Shown piece by piece: positions 46,254 to 57,812 of a stretch of DNA of 64,000 bases. Origin of the DNA: Impatiens glandulifera (Eukaryota > Streptophyta > Magnoliopsida > Ericales > Balsaminaceae); NCBI RefSeq assembly GCF_907164915.1, contig NC_061865.1:49449363-49513362 (forward strand). The letters are read 5' to 3'. The first letter of the stretch is position 1. Every line of letters begins with the position of its first letter. The notes beneath the pieces are model-generated. The model was not told where the DNA came from, made no database searches, and saw only the letters and a program-made list of their open reading frames with translations. Both the position numbers and the translations under genes were made by a program.

Positions 46254-49200
46254 GTAAGGAGATTTTAACACCCTTCATCGTTGTTGTGATGGAGGTCTCC
46301 TATTTTTGCGGTGTCAAAGAAACACGCACCTCCTGGTCCGTGAAGAATATATGGTCCACCAAGAAATTTCCTAAGACTAGAGGCCTCTAGAGATCTGAAC
46401 ATTGCTACCATCGCCAGCAGCCCTGATGCGTACACTGAGTCAAATCCACATGCATGGTGTTTTGAGCGAAAGCAATAGTTTTCTCATGCATCTTTTACGG
46501 TTTAGAAGATACGATGAAGAAGATGAGTAGTTTTTCTAGAGAGAAGGTAGAGAGAAATAAGGTTTAAAGTTTAGAGAATCTCAAAGATAGCGTAAACATG
46601 TTTTAGGCATGCAAGGCACCCTTAAATAGATTTGAATCGACATGTGTCCCAAAGGACATCATTAAATAACCTTCATTTTAAATTTAATGGACGTCATTAA
46701 AAGTCATCATTAAAATACGTCACTTAAATATTCATAAAAGTTATTATTAATGTAAAAATGTGCGGTAATGAACTGTCAAATATATTAGTCATAATTTAAC
46801 ATTAATAGACATGTGTCTTCATGTTATTCAATATTTGAGATATTATCAGATTTTATCTTATCTCGTAATGTCTTCCCTACAAAAAATTCGAAATATGACT
46901 ATTTGAGTGGGAAAGTACAAGGACAGCGCATTAACGGAAATAGGACAGTTGTCTCACTTGTCTTAGATGAGGCATCTAAAGGTGCCGTGACAGACGTCTA
47001 TTGTGTTATCTGCATACCTTGCGTTAAGTCTGGTAATACGTTTGTTCGGCGGCGTTTGTAAAACACAAGGCAACAGATGTGTTAGCAGGCGTCTGCCTTA
47101 CATTTAGACGTCTGATCACGCTTAAGTTGCAAGTTGCTTAAGCACAACTCATCTGATCTACATTCTCTTTTAGACGACTAATCTGATCAGCCCGTTTTTG
47201 AGACATTCGTCGTATTAATACGTCTGTCTAGTCAATTTAACAAATTTTCCCCTCAATTTGTGATACTTTATTAAATTAATTTAAGTCAAAAAGACCCAAA
47301 AACATTTCTAAATAAAGCAAAAGGGATTTTTCCTATACACAAGGCACCCTTTAAGTAATTTTGAAACGATACAGGTTTCATAAATCATCATTTACGAAGT
47401 AAAACACATCATTAGAAATAATAGGCGTTTGATAAGAAATAAGGAGCGTTGGTCACATTTTTAATACATGAAAGACACATGTCTTCATGTTATTTATTAA
47501 TAATATGACCGTTCACTTTAAAAAGGTAGGAGTGAAACGACAGCGTTTGATAAGATTGAAATAGATGTCCCCCATTTGGTTTAAGATGAGACGTCTGATG
47601 AGCACTAAGACACCGACTAATTGTGTTATTCAGATGCCTTACATTTCAACGTCGATAGACGTCTATTAAGGAGAGCGTCTGCTCGCGAGGAGCAAGACGT
47701 TTGACCAAAGAGCGTTGGCTTGTGCAAGGCGTCTAACCAAAGAGCGTCTTCTCGCGCAGAGCAAGACCTCTATTTGGAAGGCGTCTATTTGCACATAGCC
47801 TTAGCTATATTAGTAGAACGTCTTCCCAACATTTTGACGTCCTAACCAAGTTGAGATTTCGACATACTTAAGTTTAGCTTGTCTGGTGTGTAGTGTCATT
47901 AGACGAATGCTCTTTCAGCACTACGTGGAACATCTATTTTAACATGTCTAGTTTATCTGTTGTATTTCAAGTTCCCTAAATTTATGCATGAAATATTTTA
48001 TAAAATGAATAATAAATTTAGTTTCAAAAATGGGTTCCCCTTATGTTTTTGCATAAACAATTTTAGAATGAATGATAAATTTAGTTTAAATCAAAAGTCC
48101 CAAAATATTTCTGAAATAGGAAAACTTAGCCTCTAGAAATGGCTTTGTGAATATGTCGTCACTTGAAGGTCATTGGAACATATTTCAGTCGGACGTGCTT
48201 CTGTGTGCGATGTGATCCTAGATTAAGTGATGGTGAATGTCAATATGTTTGGTTCGAGAGTGCAACACAGAGTTGGATGTGATTGATATCGCACTGATGT
48301 TGTCATAGAAAATGGGAGACTTGTCTACCTGGATGCCGTAGTCTCTCAATTGTTATGGAACCCAAAAAACTTGAGCACGGCAGCTGTTTGCGGCAAGGTA
48401 TTTTGCTTCTGCTGTAGACGTGACGATAGACATTTGTTTTTTGCTAAACAAAAAAATCAGACGGTTACCACAAGAACTGACAAGTTCCCTTAGTGCTCTT
48501 CCGATCAATTTTGCACCCTACATAGTCTGCATCAGAGTAACTTATTAAGTTGAGACTGGAATCCTTGGATACCACAGTCCAAAACATTGAGTCTGTTAGG
48601 ATCGGGATCGCCAATGGAGACTATGGCTCACTAAGGTGAACGCTTACCACATATGTCGATTGATGATAACCCTGTTAGAGGTTAGGTATCGGTCTCTATA
48701 CTTCGCAAGTTGTCACAAACTTTGAACCTAGTTCAAGTGCAGAAGTGTTTGTTTCAACTTGAGAAACACATAATCGGTTTAGACAACGCAAAGGAAAAGA
48801 AAAACAACACAGAATTTATGGATGTTCGGAGATAAACTCCTACGTCACCCCTCTTCTCAAACCTTTAAGTAGGATATTCACTAGAATATTCAGATCGTTT
48901 ACAATGCTTACATCAACACCGAGGCTTATTTACTGCTTGTTTTCGACCTCTCAATAGGCTCAATTCTGTTGAATAGAAACCGATTCTGTCAACTTACAAT
49001 ACGCACCACTCACACAGAATAGATGAAATTGTAATACCTTGAATTTCTAACCACACAACTAGTTTGAATCTTAAGCGATTGATAGCAAGATGTGAATGTG
49101 AACAGATTGTAAATGTTGAAAGCTTGAGCAAAAGGTTATCACAGGATTTTCAAGGTTCTTAGTTCAAAGTATGTTGTCAATATATCCGGTTGAGGCTGTT

Positions 49201-49605
49201 GTTCTCTTCAATAGGATATGACACGGCATGTCTTCTTCTTCACGGAATATTTCCTTGATAGTACTTTGTTGCTTGAATTTGATTGGTTGAGGATCGGTGT
49301 AGTGTAGTAGCTTTGGGAGAATCCTCGTGATTTTGTTTAAATGATAAGTCAAACATGGCACTTAATTGGAGTAATAATTTCCAAGGAGCAAAGCACATGC
49401 AAGTTTGTCTCTAATGATTGGCTATATGGAATAATTGATAGACAACTGCTCCAAGTAGACTATATCGAACTTATACCAAATTGGTAGTCTGAGTTAATTT
49501 GGAAGCACTTGTGCTCCCAGATAGTTTCATTTAGACTTGTATTAAAATGGCAATAATAAAGTCTAAACATGTGAAGATTGTTCTCTGTAATTACCGAAAT
49601 TGTTT
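46254..49605 (-). pseudogene. Sirevirus relic, second copy, cut by gap
   Basis: Copy of 8263-11626. The extra ORF (start at 46491) has frameshifts from single-base indels relative to 8499. The spacer with AGACGTCT motifs, the RNase H part and the left part of the solo LTR (from 48594) follow, then the sequence stops at the gap. Indels versus the first copy become dense beyond about 48100. Confidence 0.78.
48594..49605 (+). mobile_element. Solo LTR, second copy, truncated by gap
   Basis: Starts TGTTAGGATC after GAGTC as at 10618; the right end falls in the gap. Confidence 0.78.
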
Positions 49606-50105
49606 NNNNNNNNNNNNNNNNNNNNNNNNNNNNNNNNNNNNNNNNNNNNNNNNNNNNNNNNNNNNNNNNNNNNNNNNNNNNNNNNNNNNNNNNNNNNNNN
49701 NNNNNNNNNNNNNNNNNNNNNNNNNNNNNNNNNNNNNNNNNNNNNNNNNNNNNNNNNNNNNNNNNNNNNNNNNNNNNNNNNNNNNNNNNNNNNNNNNNNN
49801 NNNNNNNNNNNNNNNNNNNNNNNNNNNNNNNNNNNNNNNNNNNNNNNNNNNNNNNNNNNNNNNNNNNNNNNNNNNNNNNNNNNNNNNNNNNNNNNNNNNN
49901 NNNNNNNNNNNNNNNNNNNNNNNNNNNNNNNNNNNNNNNNNNNNNNNNNNNNNNNNNNNNNNNNNNNNNNNNNNNNNNNNNNNNNNNNNNNNNNNNNNNN
50001 NNNNNNNNNNNNNNNNNNNNNNNNNNNNNNNNNNNNNNNNNNNNNNNNNNNNNNNNNNNNNNNNNNNNNNNNNNNNNNNNNNNNNNNNNNNNNNNNNNNN
50101 NNNNN
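49606..50105. other. Assembly gap, 500 N
   Basis: Exactly 500 undetermined bases, which suggests a placeholder and not a measured length. Open frames drawn across it are meaningless. Confidence 0.99.
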
Positions 50106-51635
50106 AAATCAGGATTTTGAATTTAAAGTTGTTTTGAAGTAAAAGGAGTTATCCAATAGCTTTCGTATATCACATATACTTGATTGTTACCAAAACAAGA
50201 ACACTGGTTGTTTTTTTTGACCAATTCAAGAACTCGAAATTTTTATTTTATTTTGAAAATTTTGATTTTGATCAAACATGATCCAAATAATTACCCAACA
50301 TCATAAAAATCATGTTGAAAAACTTTATGGGTTGTGATTCAACCAAATTAACCCAAAACAGCAAACCTGTTTTTTTATTTTTGAAATTCAAATTTGTGTT
50401 TTGGTTATTTAGATTGATTGATTGGTCCTATCATATCTAGATAGTTTTAAAATCATATAGGGATGATTTTTTTACCATAAAACACCATAAACAACAAACA
50501 TACAAGCTTGTACAATTTGAAATATAAAAATTTCAAATTCAAACTGTAAATTGAATTAGAGGTTGATTGGAACCTTACCAAGGATTGGAGAACACTCCTT
50601 GATTTTTAGGGAAGCTTTCTGGATGCTCAGATCTAAAATTTAATGTTTCAAATAGAAAATTCGAAAAATCTAAAACCTTTAAACTTTAATGGTGTATATT
50701 TTATTTTATTTGATTTAAAGGGTACCAGTTGGTTCCTTGGCTTTGGAATGACTTGATGGAGTTATTTATACTTTTCCTAAGTTGGTTAGGGCGTCTAGTG
50801 GGTCATTAATGCCTTTTGGTTGTTCTTGGTTGAAGTCGCCGGAATAGGGATGATTCATCCCTATTTTGATAGGTATAAATGATCACCATTGTATGGTGAT
50901 CATTGTAGGTTTTAAATGAGCCAAAATGATGGACTAATAGATGAGTTCCAAAAAGAGAAGATAAATCACGGATCTTCAAGCCTATCTAGTCCGGCGTCAC
51001 GTTAGAGACGATGGTGGCACATGAAATGATGTTGTTTCATGCGCGTTTTGGCGTTTCTTTTGCATTCCCTCCAGCACCGTTGGCATTTGTGCATTTTCGG
51101 CTAACGGGGTTGACGTCCTGTTTGTTTATTCAATGCTTCACGCGCGCTTCTCCCCAGCTACAATCGGCTACGCGGAGCGCTCCTGGGCGCTGGATAAAAA
51201 ATTAGCGCTCATTCGATGGTCCTAATGTGCGCTGTAACTAATTATTTTAGTTTCGGCCACACAGGATCACATATATATATTTTTATTAAATCCTTAATGG
51301 TTTATTTGAAATTGACTTTTTCTTTCACCCTTTTAACTTTAATTTTGATCTTTTTAAATACACAAAATATTAAAATAAATATGGCAAATGTTTTACCAAT
51401 TTATTTTATTTTTTATATTTTAAATAAAAAAAATTATATGAAAATGATACAACAATTCATCAAAATTATTTATTTTTAATCTTTAATTTTTCTAAAATTA
51501 TTTTGTGATGATATGGGTACAACATTTATTCCTAAATAATTTTATTTTTTAGTTTGACTCTAACCTATAATTAATTTGATCAATTAATCTTAATTAATTA
51601 TTTTAAATGGGTTTTTGGTTATGAGAAGTTAATTA
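50106..51635 (-). mobile_element. Tat/Ogre-like LTR fragment, copy B
   Basis: Diverged homologue of 16869-18452, without the 29-bp LINE insertion. It is joined to U5 at about 51636 (TTAATTATTTGGTTTCGC). Divergence from copy A is far greater than between U1 and U4, so it is not part of that recent duplication. Confidence 0.45.
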
Positions 51636-52431
51636 TTTGGTTTCGCTGTTTGGTAAGGAAATCTAAAATATTTTTTAGTCAATGATATTGTATTGAATTT
51701 TTTATAAGGACTAGATTTTCCACCATTTTCGTGGATGATTCAAAAGCGGGATTTGAGCACAGAGACATTGTTTCTAAGTTTGATTTTATTTTTTATGAAT
51801 TTAATAGAAGTGTTAATTGATTTATATTAGAATTTAAATAGAACGATTTAGGTAAGATTATTAATGTGAAAAACTTTTGATTATTTAAATTTGTTAAAAT
51901 AAAAAGTGAACACTTCTTGTCCATATGATTAATAATTAAATAAAGAATGATGGTCGAAGAGAATAAGAATAGTTATAAAAAAAGGAAAATATGTAATGAT
52001 TTTAAATGGACAAAGTTGTATGTAAATTTTAAAAAACCAATTAAAAAATTTAGAGTAAATAAGCAAATATGTAATGATTTTATCAAATCTATAAGGAGAT
52101 CGAAATTAGAAAGTAATTTAATGCGATTTCAAAAAGTGTGATAAATGAGAGAGCAATGAGATGATAAAACATGTAATGATATCAACAAAATAACTAGCCC
52201 AAATAAAAGACAAAAAATAATTATAAGTAAATAACAACAAAATAACTAACCCAAATAAAAGACAAACTTAAATATATAAGCTAAACAAAGAACAAGAACA
52301 TTACTCAAATACTCAAATGAGAATGGCTTCTCTAAAATATATCCAATTTACATCAATTCAATTTCAAATAAAATGAATAGTCAAATTTGAAACCAAATAA
52401 AATAATAATATAAGTTAAGAATTAACAACTT

Positions 52432-52705
52432 GGGCTTATTCGGTCCAAGTTATTTAAATAACCTGGAAAGAGAGAAAAATGATTATTGGTAATGATTGGT
52501 GATAATTTTGAGGAAATGATGATATTTTTTGATAAAAAGACTTAAAGGGTAATGATATATATAAATAAAATAAATAATTATAATTTAAAATAGAGAGTAT
52601 TTTAGTATTTTGGTTAATGACTTGATTGATTTGAAGGATGAGAGGGGGAGTGAAGTGACAATTGATTTGGTTGGATTATTTTGAAAACCCAAATACGAAC
52701 AAGGC
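52432..52705. mobile_element. 274-bp MITE, Harbinger-like
   Basis: Splits the unit sequence AACAACTTGTTCATTG, which is intact in U1-U4; CTT is duplicated on both sides (52429-52431, 52706-52708). Ends GGGCTTATTCGG and CGAACAAGGC are imperfect inverted repeats. The interior shares TATTTTAGTATTTTGG with elements at 56202 and 62976. Confidence 0.75.
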
Positions 52706-52878
52706 CTTGTTCATTGTTATACATCAAAGTACTATGGAGACATCCACATCCAAGTCAAACTCATGTTATAATAATAACAAATACAACCAAATAAATGCAT
52801 CACTGATTAGTTGGTTTGATTGTTATTAAATATCCTATTAGAAGCACAAAATGGTACATCTTTCAAAGTAAAGGGGGG

Positions 52879-54128
52879 TCAGGCTTTGCTTGTCTCCAGC
52901 TTGGAAAAGAAGTTTATTATTTTAGGATCTTGATGTGAAGCTTTAACTCGCTGCTTGTCTCTTTGAAACCTCCAATAAGGCTCATCAGTGGCATTACAAT
53001 GGTCATCAACCAAGTTGTTGCCATTTCCCCAATGGAGACATGGTGCAGTTGCATCACAAACATAACAGTAACACTGAAATTTTATGATAAACATATCATC
53101 AAACACTAGATAATGTTATTTGGTAAACATTTTGGAAACAACTGAATCTTGGTCTGGACCCGAATCTATCTTCAAGACACAGATCCAAACCAAGACAGAA
53201 AGTGCTCGATTATACCTGGCTACAATGTTTAGAATGTGGAGTGCTGGCAAAATTATAGTTGGCACAGAGGTGGCGAGGATGAGGAAAATCTCTGCAAGCA
53301 ATCTGCATAAAAATTATGTAAAAATGTAAGATGATGAATGAACCTTTTAAGAATGATTTCAAATTAAATACTTTGAAACAAAGTATTGTATCAATGAATT
53401 GTTAGATATATGTTTGTATAAATTTGATATGAAAGATGTGAATGAATATACACCTGTATACAGCAAAATCAGCACTAGTTTATAGATGTCCAAGACAAAT
53501 TTAACCCAATTGGGCAACCACTATAACTCAGTTAAGCACTAAGCTACTAATGTTACTCCAATGTGCCCACTTTGGAATCTAGATTAGATAAAGTTTTAAA
53601 ATATAACTTATTTAGACATAAATTCATTATTTTCTTAATGTTTTCTTATTGAAACTCAATTTAAGACACCCTTGCACATTTCAAACTAAACATATTTGTA
53701 TATGTATGCACATTTCAGACATAATTTCCAAACACAACCAGATAATAATGTTTTCGAGCACCCATTGTCATCCCTAACTAGATCATGTTAAGATACAAAA
53801 TCATATGAAAACAATATTGCAATAAACATTTATTAACAATCAAAATCTAAAATTTAAGAAAAGTTAAACAAAAGAAACAAGATTCTACTCTTAAATGAAG
53901 ATTTTCTTTCTCAAAACAATGACAGCAGTAAAATTATACCTGACCCTTTACTCCAAGAAGAAGCAAATCATCTGAATCAAGAATAGATGAATGGTTATCA
54001 ACAAAAACTGGCTTATCTGGATCTCCATCTAAAATCACACAATCATCATCCATTTCTTCTCCTCTCATATCTCTGCAATCATTATCATCGTCCGAACTTA
54101 TATCGATTATAAATGGCTTTGAATCCAT
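52879..54128 (-). CDS. RIN13-like protein, copy 5 (compact gene)
   Basis: Exons 54128-53940, 53302-53216 and 53073-52879; introns 637 and 142 bp; 156 residues. It differs from copy 1 at many positions (MDSKPF, SSDDDNDC, DMRGEE, VILDGDPDKP, SSILDSDD in exon 1; CYCYVCDATAPC, NGNNLVDDHC, DEPYWRFQRDKQRV in exon 3) but keeps every Cys and His and all splice sites. CYCYVCD is closer to the motif I remember for RIN13 homologues than the CHCYVCE of copies 1-4. With no transposon in intron 1, this looks like the ancestral gene structure and the best candidate for a functional copy. Confidence 0.75.
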
Positions 54129-54342
54129 CAATCGCAAAATAGGAAAGCCAATGAAAGATTGATGTTCTAACAATCTCGTATCTTGAGATTGGTTTAATAA
54201 AAATTGGAATGTTGAAGGGTATGAAAAGTGAAAACTGCTGAAAACTGAACTGAATCGTCTCTCTTGAGAGCGAACTGCTGCACCGTGTGCTGTTTGTTTA
54301 GAGAGAGAATGAAATCTTTGTCTTTCTGAAAATAAGAGAGGG

Positions 54343-54350
54343 AAACCCTA
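54343..54350 (+). promoter_or_regulatory. Degenerate telo-box upstream of copy 5
   Basis: AAACCCTA followed by T instead of A; same place as the telo-boxes of the other copies. Confidence 0.4.
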
Positions 54351-54551
54351 TACTTTATTTATGATCTAGTTTATTTATTTATTTTTCAAAAATATTATTT
54401 TGACTTTTTATTTATGGTAATAATTTTTTTTTTTTAAATCTTATATATTAAATATATATTTATTCATTATTTTATTAATTATATAATTTAATTAATTAAT
54501 TAAAATATTAAAATACTTTTTTTTAAAATATATTTATTATTATATATTAAT

Positions 54552-54685
54552 GAGGAGGAATGATATGTCCATTACATCACTTATTAGAAAAATAATAAAA
54601 TATGAGAAAAGAGAAAATTTGTTATTTTTTTGACTAATTAAATTGAGATACATCATTGCATCCTCATTTCTCCCCATCATTTCTC
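54552..54685. mobile_element. 134-bp MITE with 9-bp duplication, Mutator-like
   Basis: TATATTAAT is duplicated at 54543-54551 and 54686-54694; U1 has the site once (near 5571). Ends GAGGAGGAATGAT and ATCATTTCTC are imperfect inverted repeats. A 9-bp duplication is typical of Mutator-like elements. A related element is at 63648-63846. Confidence 0.7.
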
Positions 54686-55382
54686 TATATTAATATAGAT
54701 TTTAAATCTTTTGTGAAAAAAATTATTATTTATTAAGAATTTTCAAATTTTATTTAAATAGACTAACTAAACAAAACACTTATTTATTATGAAGAAAATT
54801 AAGCTACACAAAATTGTATTTAGAATATGTACAATTTCAATTTTTTTTATTTGTTTGTCAATTAAAAATTCAAATTTGAAATAAAATTCAAATTAATTTA
54901 ACTATATTATTTTAATCAGCCAACATATATTTTTGACAAATTAAGTGACCTTGACCGGTTGATAATGTAATTTCAACAAGTTTAAATATTTTGGACCAGT
55001 TTAATATATGTTTGTTTGATTAACATAATTTAACTAAATTTTAAAAAATGAGTAATTAGTTAATTTAAGTTAATTCACCTAAGTTAAAAAAATTAATTTA
55101 ACTAGTTTAATATAATTTTAACTCAATGTTAATTTTGAATTCTATATCAAAATTTCTTATTGAATTTCCATTTAGTTATTCAAAATTTTCGAATATAAAA
55201 GTTGGATACTAAAATATATCTCTCCTCACAAAATGAGATGAGATTCTCAAAAATCTATTATAAAGAGTTTTTCAAAATTTTCGAATATAGACCATAAAAA
55301 AAATGATACACAAGTAAATATATATAAAATTTGAAGAAAAAATATGCTAATCTAAACCATCTTACTTGCCCAACAAAACAAA

Positions 55383-55896
55383 GACACTAGTTGGTTTGGT
55401 TTATCTCTACATCGAATATAATTAGTCAAGGTTGTTGGTTTACTCAATTTTTCAAAAAATTCCACATTCATGAAGTAGAACATGGATATTACAATGATGA
55501 TTTAATGATGCTGGATGTTACAATAAAGTGCAAGGTAGTTAAGTTGGTTATTAAAATCTAGGCCAAACGACATGTTTGTGTTTTCGTTGTTGGATGATTG
55601 TTGAGTCTCGAACGCTACTGATCACGTAAGCCACACTTTAATTTTCGGCCGAAAGAATCAAACCGCGACCGAGAGGTCACGCCCTGGATTGGAACGATGG
55701 AAACACGTCACGACCGAGAAGCCGCGATCGGGTAATCTGGCCACGACCGAGAGGGCGTGGCATGATATTTGATCGAAGAAACAATGTCACGCCGATGACC
55801 CGCGACCAAGGGAAACATGCCACGACCAAAGATTTCCTCCCTGCCTACGATCGAGAGACCGAGATCCAACCTTCCCCCGCTCGGTAATGCCCGAGC
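55383..55896. other. GC-rich block with CGACCGAGAG-type repeats
   Basis: After about 230 bases of ordinary DNA, 55620-55896 is strikingly GC-rich for this window. It contains about six irregularly spaced CGACCGAGAG variants (near 55664, 55709, 55744, 55801, 55825, 55850). No open frame with recognisable protein, no tRNA. Nature unknown. Confidence 0.5.
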
Positions 55897-56122
55897 CAGG
55901 GGCGGAGCCAAGAATTGAAATCTACCCGGGCTAATCTTTTTTATACAAAATTTATCCGGGCTAACTTGATAATAATATAAAGTTTTGATGTGAATGTTAT
56001 TTTTTAGCGACGGGAAACTTGTCAATAACGACGAGAAAATACCGTCGTTGTCAAATACATACAAAGTATTTTAAGCTACCCGAGCTACGACCCAGGTAGC
56101 TTTGTATATGGATCCGTCCCTA
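55897..56122. mobile_element. 226-bp hAT-type MITE
   Basis: Ends CAGGGGCGGAGCCA and TGGATCCGTCCCTA form inverted repeats; GCCCGAGC is duplicated perfectly on both sides (55889-55896, 56123-56130), the 8-bp length expected for hAT. The interior has ACCCGGGCTA / TAGCTACCCGAG-type subterminal repeats. Confidence 0.88.
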
Positions 56123-56201
56123 GCCCGAGCCACTTGACCTAGATTCTATCTGGGCTGATAGGCCTTGTTTGATTTCAAATTCTTTCTTATTTTTCACCTA
56201 A

Positions 56202-56691
56202 GGTGTTGTTTGGATTCGAATTATTTTAAAAACCCAAAGTAATTATTACCAACAAAGCCGTACGTACTGTTTAATTAATACTAAAATAATATTTTCCTTT
56301 TCTTCCTCGTTTACCCCTCCTTATTAATTGCAGTTTTCTTTTTCTAATTTTCATTTTCTTCTTTCATATCATTTATTAAATATAATATAATAAATAAATA
56401 AAAAGATGCATTTATAATAATATAGTAAAATAAATGAAATTAAGTCTCAATAAAGAATATAATAAATACAAGATGTATATATTAAATTAATATAGTAAAA
56501 AATAAATGAAATGAAAAGAATATTTTTTATTATAATTTATTATTCAAATATGTAATATTTAAAATATAATTTTAAAATGAAAAAGGTATTTTAGTATTTT
56601 GGAAATTGTTTAAAGGGATGTGATGAATAAGAGGGGATTGATTTGAAAAGTGATTTAGCGGAGATTAAAAAAATTTTACAAGAACCAGGCC
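56202..56691. mobile_element. 490-bp MITE, Harbinger-like
   Basis: TAA is duplicated on both sides (56199-56201, 56692-56694). Ends GGTGTTGTTTGG and ACAAGAACCAGGCC are imperfect inverted repeats. Shares GTATTTTAGTATTTTGG with the MITEs at 52432 and 62976. A second GGCCTTGTTTGA end at 56161 hints at nesting. Confidence 0.6.
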
Positions 56692-56882
56692 TAAAATCTC
56701 AAACTATGAACAAATATAATCCTACCAAACAAATATTTTGCTATAAAATCTTGAATTTGATTATTTGAAAATTAGTAATGGGATCTAAAATTTTCAGGTA
56801 CTTTTGGATTATCCTTTCTAACATGTGCGTTCATTCTTTTTAATATTATTATCTCGTGTCATTAGAGATGTATGATTAGGAA

Positions 56883-57760
56883 TATGGATGGCAATTGGTT
56901 CCTGTATATTCAAAATTTGTGGGTACCCGATGATCGATGATCGGATTTGGGTATTTTAAATTGAGTTTAAGGTCGGAGTCAGACATGGTGAAGGAGAGAA
57001 GGTACCGATCGGGTTCTAAAATAGAGAATATGTGAAACTCAAACCCGATTAAAGTAATATTAAAAATAAAAATAAATTAATTAAAGGATAATGTGACTTC
57101 TCACATGCCTAATCATGACAAATATCATAATAAATACATTATTTATTTTGTTCTTATTCAAACTCCACTAAACTTTATTTTTTTTATATTTCCAATAAGA
57201 TTCTTTCATTCATAATTATTACTTTTAATCATAAACTTTTTTAATAATAAAATGTTATTTTTCTCTTCTTATTTTTCATTTAAAAAAAAAGATTCTTTCT
57301 TTCATGATTATTATTTTTAATCTTAAACATTTTTTAATAATAAAATATTATTTCTCTATTCTCATTTTTCATATTAATAAAACTTATTTAAATTTTTTCA
57401 TTTTTTATCTTAAAAAATATTTTAAATTTTCTTCCACCTTCATTCTAAGTTTTTCTTGTTATTATAACAACAAAACTCTTCAACATCTACTAAGTAGGTA
57501 TGTAATGGAATATGTTATGTCTTTTTATCTTTATCAACATTTTCAAATTTATGTTCTTTTCCTTAAATATCTCCAATCATATAAATATTTAATTGAGTAA
57601 TGGGGTATCTGTCGGGGATCGGGTACCCGTTAAATCGGGAATGTTGGTAAAAATAGAAAAATCCATCGGGTTCAGATTGTAGTTCGGGTAGTAAAATGAA
57701 ATCGAGTTCGGGGATGGATATTTCACTATTCGACAAGTAGGGTGCCGGTTGCCATCCCTA
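56883..57760. mobile_element. 878-bp non-autonomous hAT element
   Basis: Ends TATGGATGGCAATTGG and CCGGTTGCCATCCCTA form inverted repeats with three mismatches. ATTAGGAA is duplicated at 56875-56882 and 57761-57768. The interior is AT-rich between CCCGATCGGGTA-rich subterminal parts. No transposase frame. Same family as the hAT-like remains at 6627 and 44616. Confidence 0.88.
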
Positions 57761-57812
57761 ATTAGGAACAAAGTGTTACAAAAGTTGGTGTATGATTGGA
57801 ACCTTTGGACTT

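Larger units (their letters stand above)
51636..55382. repeat. Array unit U5 (diverged, partial)
   Basis: Corresponds to unit positions about 1391-6300. It is clearly more diverged than U1-U4, lacks the intron Copia relic, and has its own two small DNA-transposon insertions (52432-52705, 54552-54685). Intergenic parts contain no other recognised gene. Confidence 0.82.

Noticed and set aside
49547..50142. Open frames of 180-196 codons
   Set aside because: They run through 500 N and have only a few real codons.
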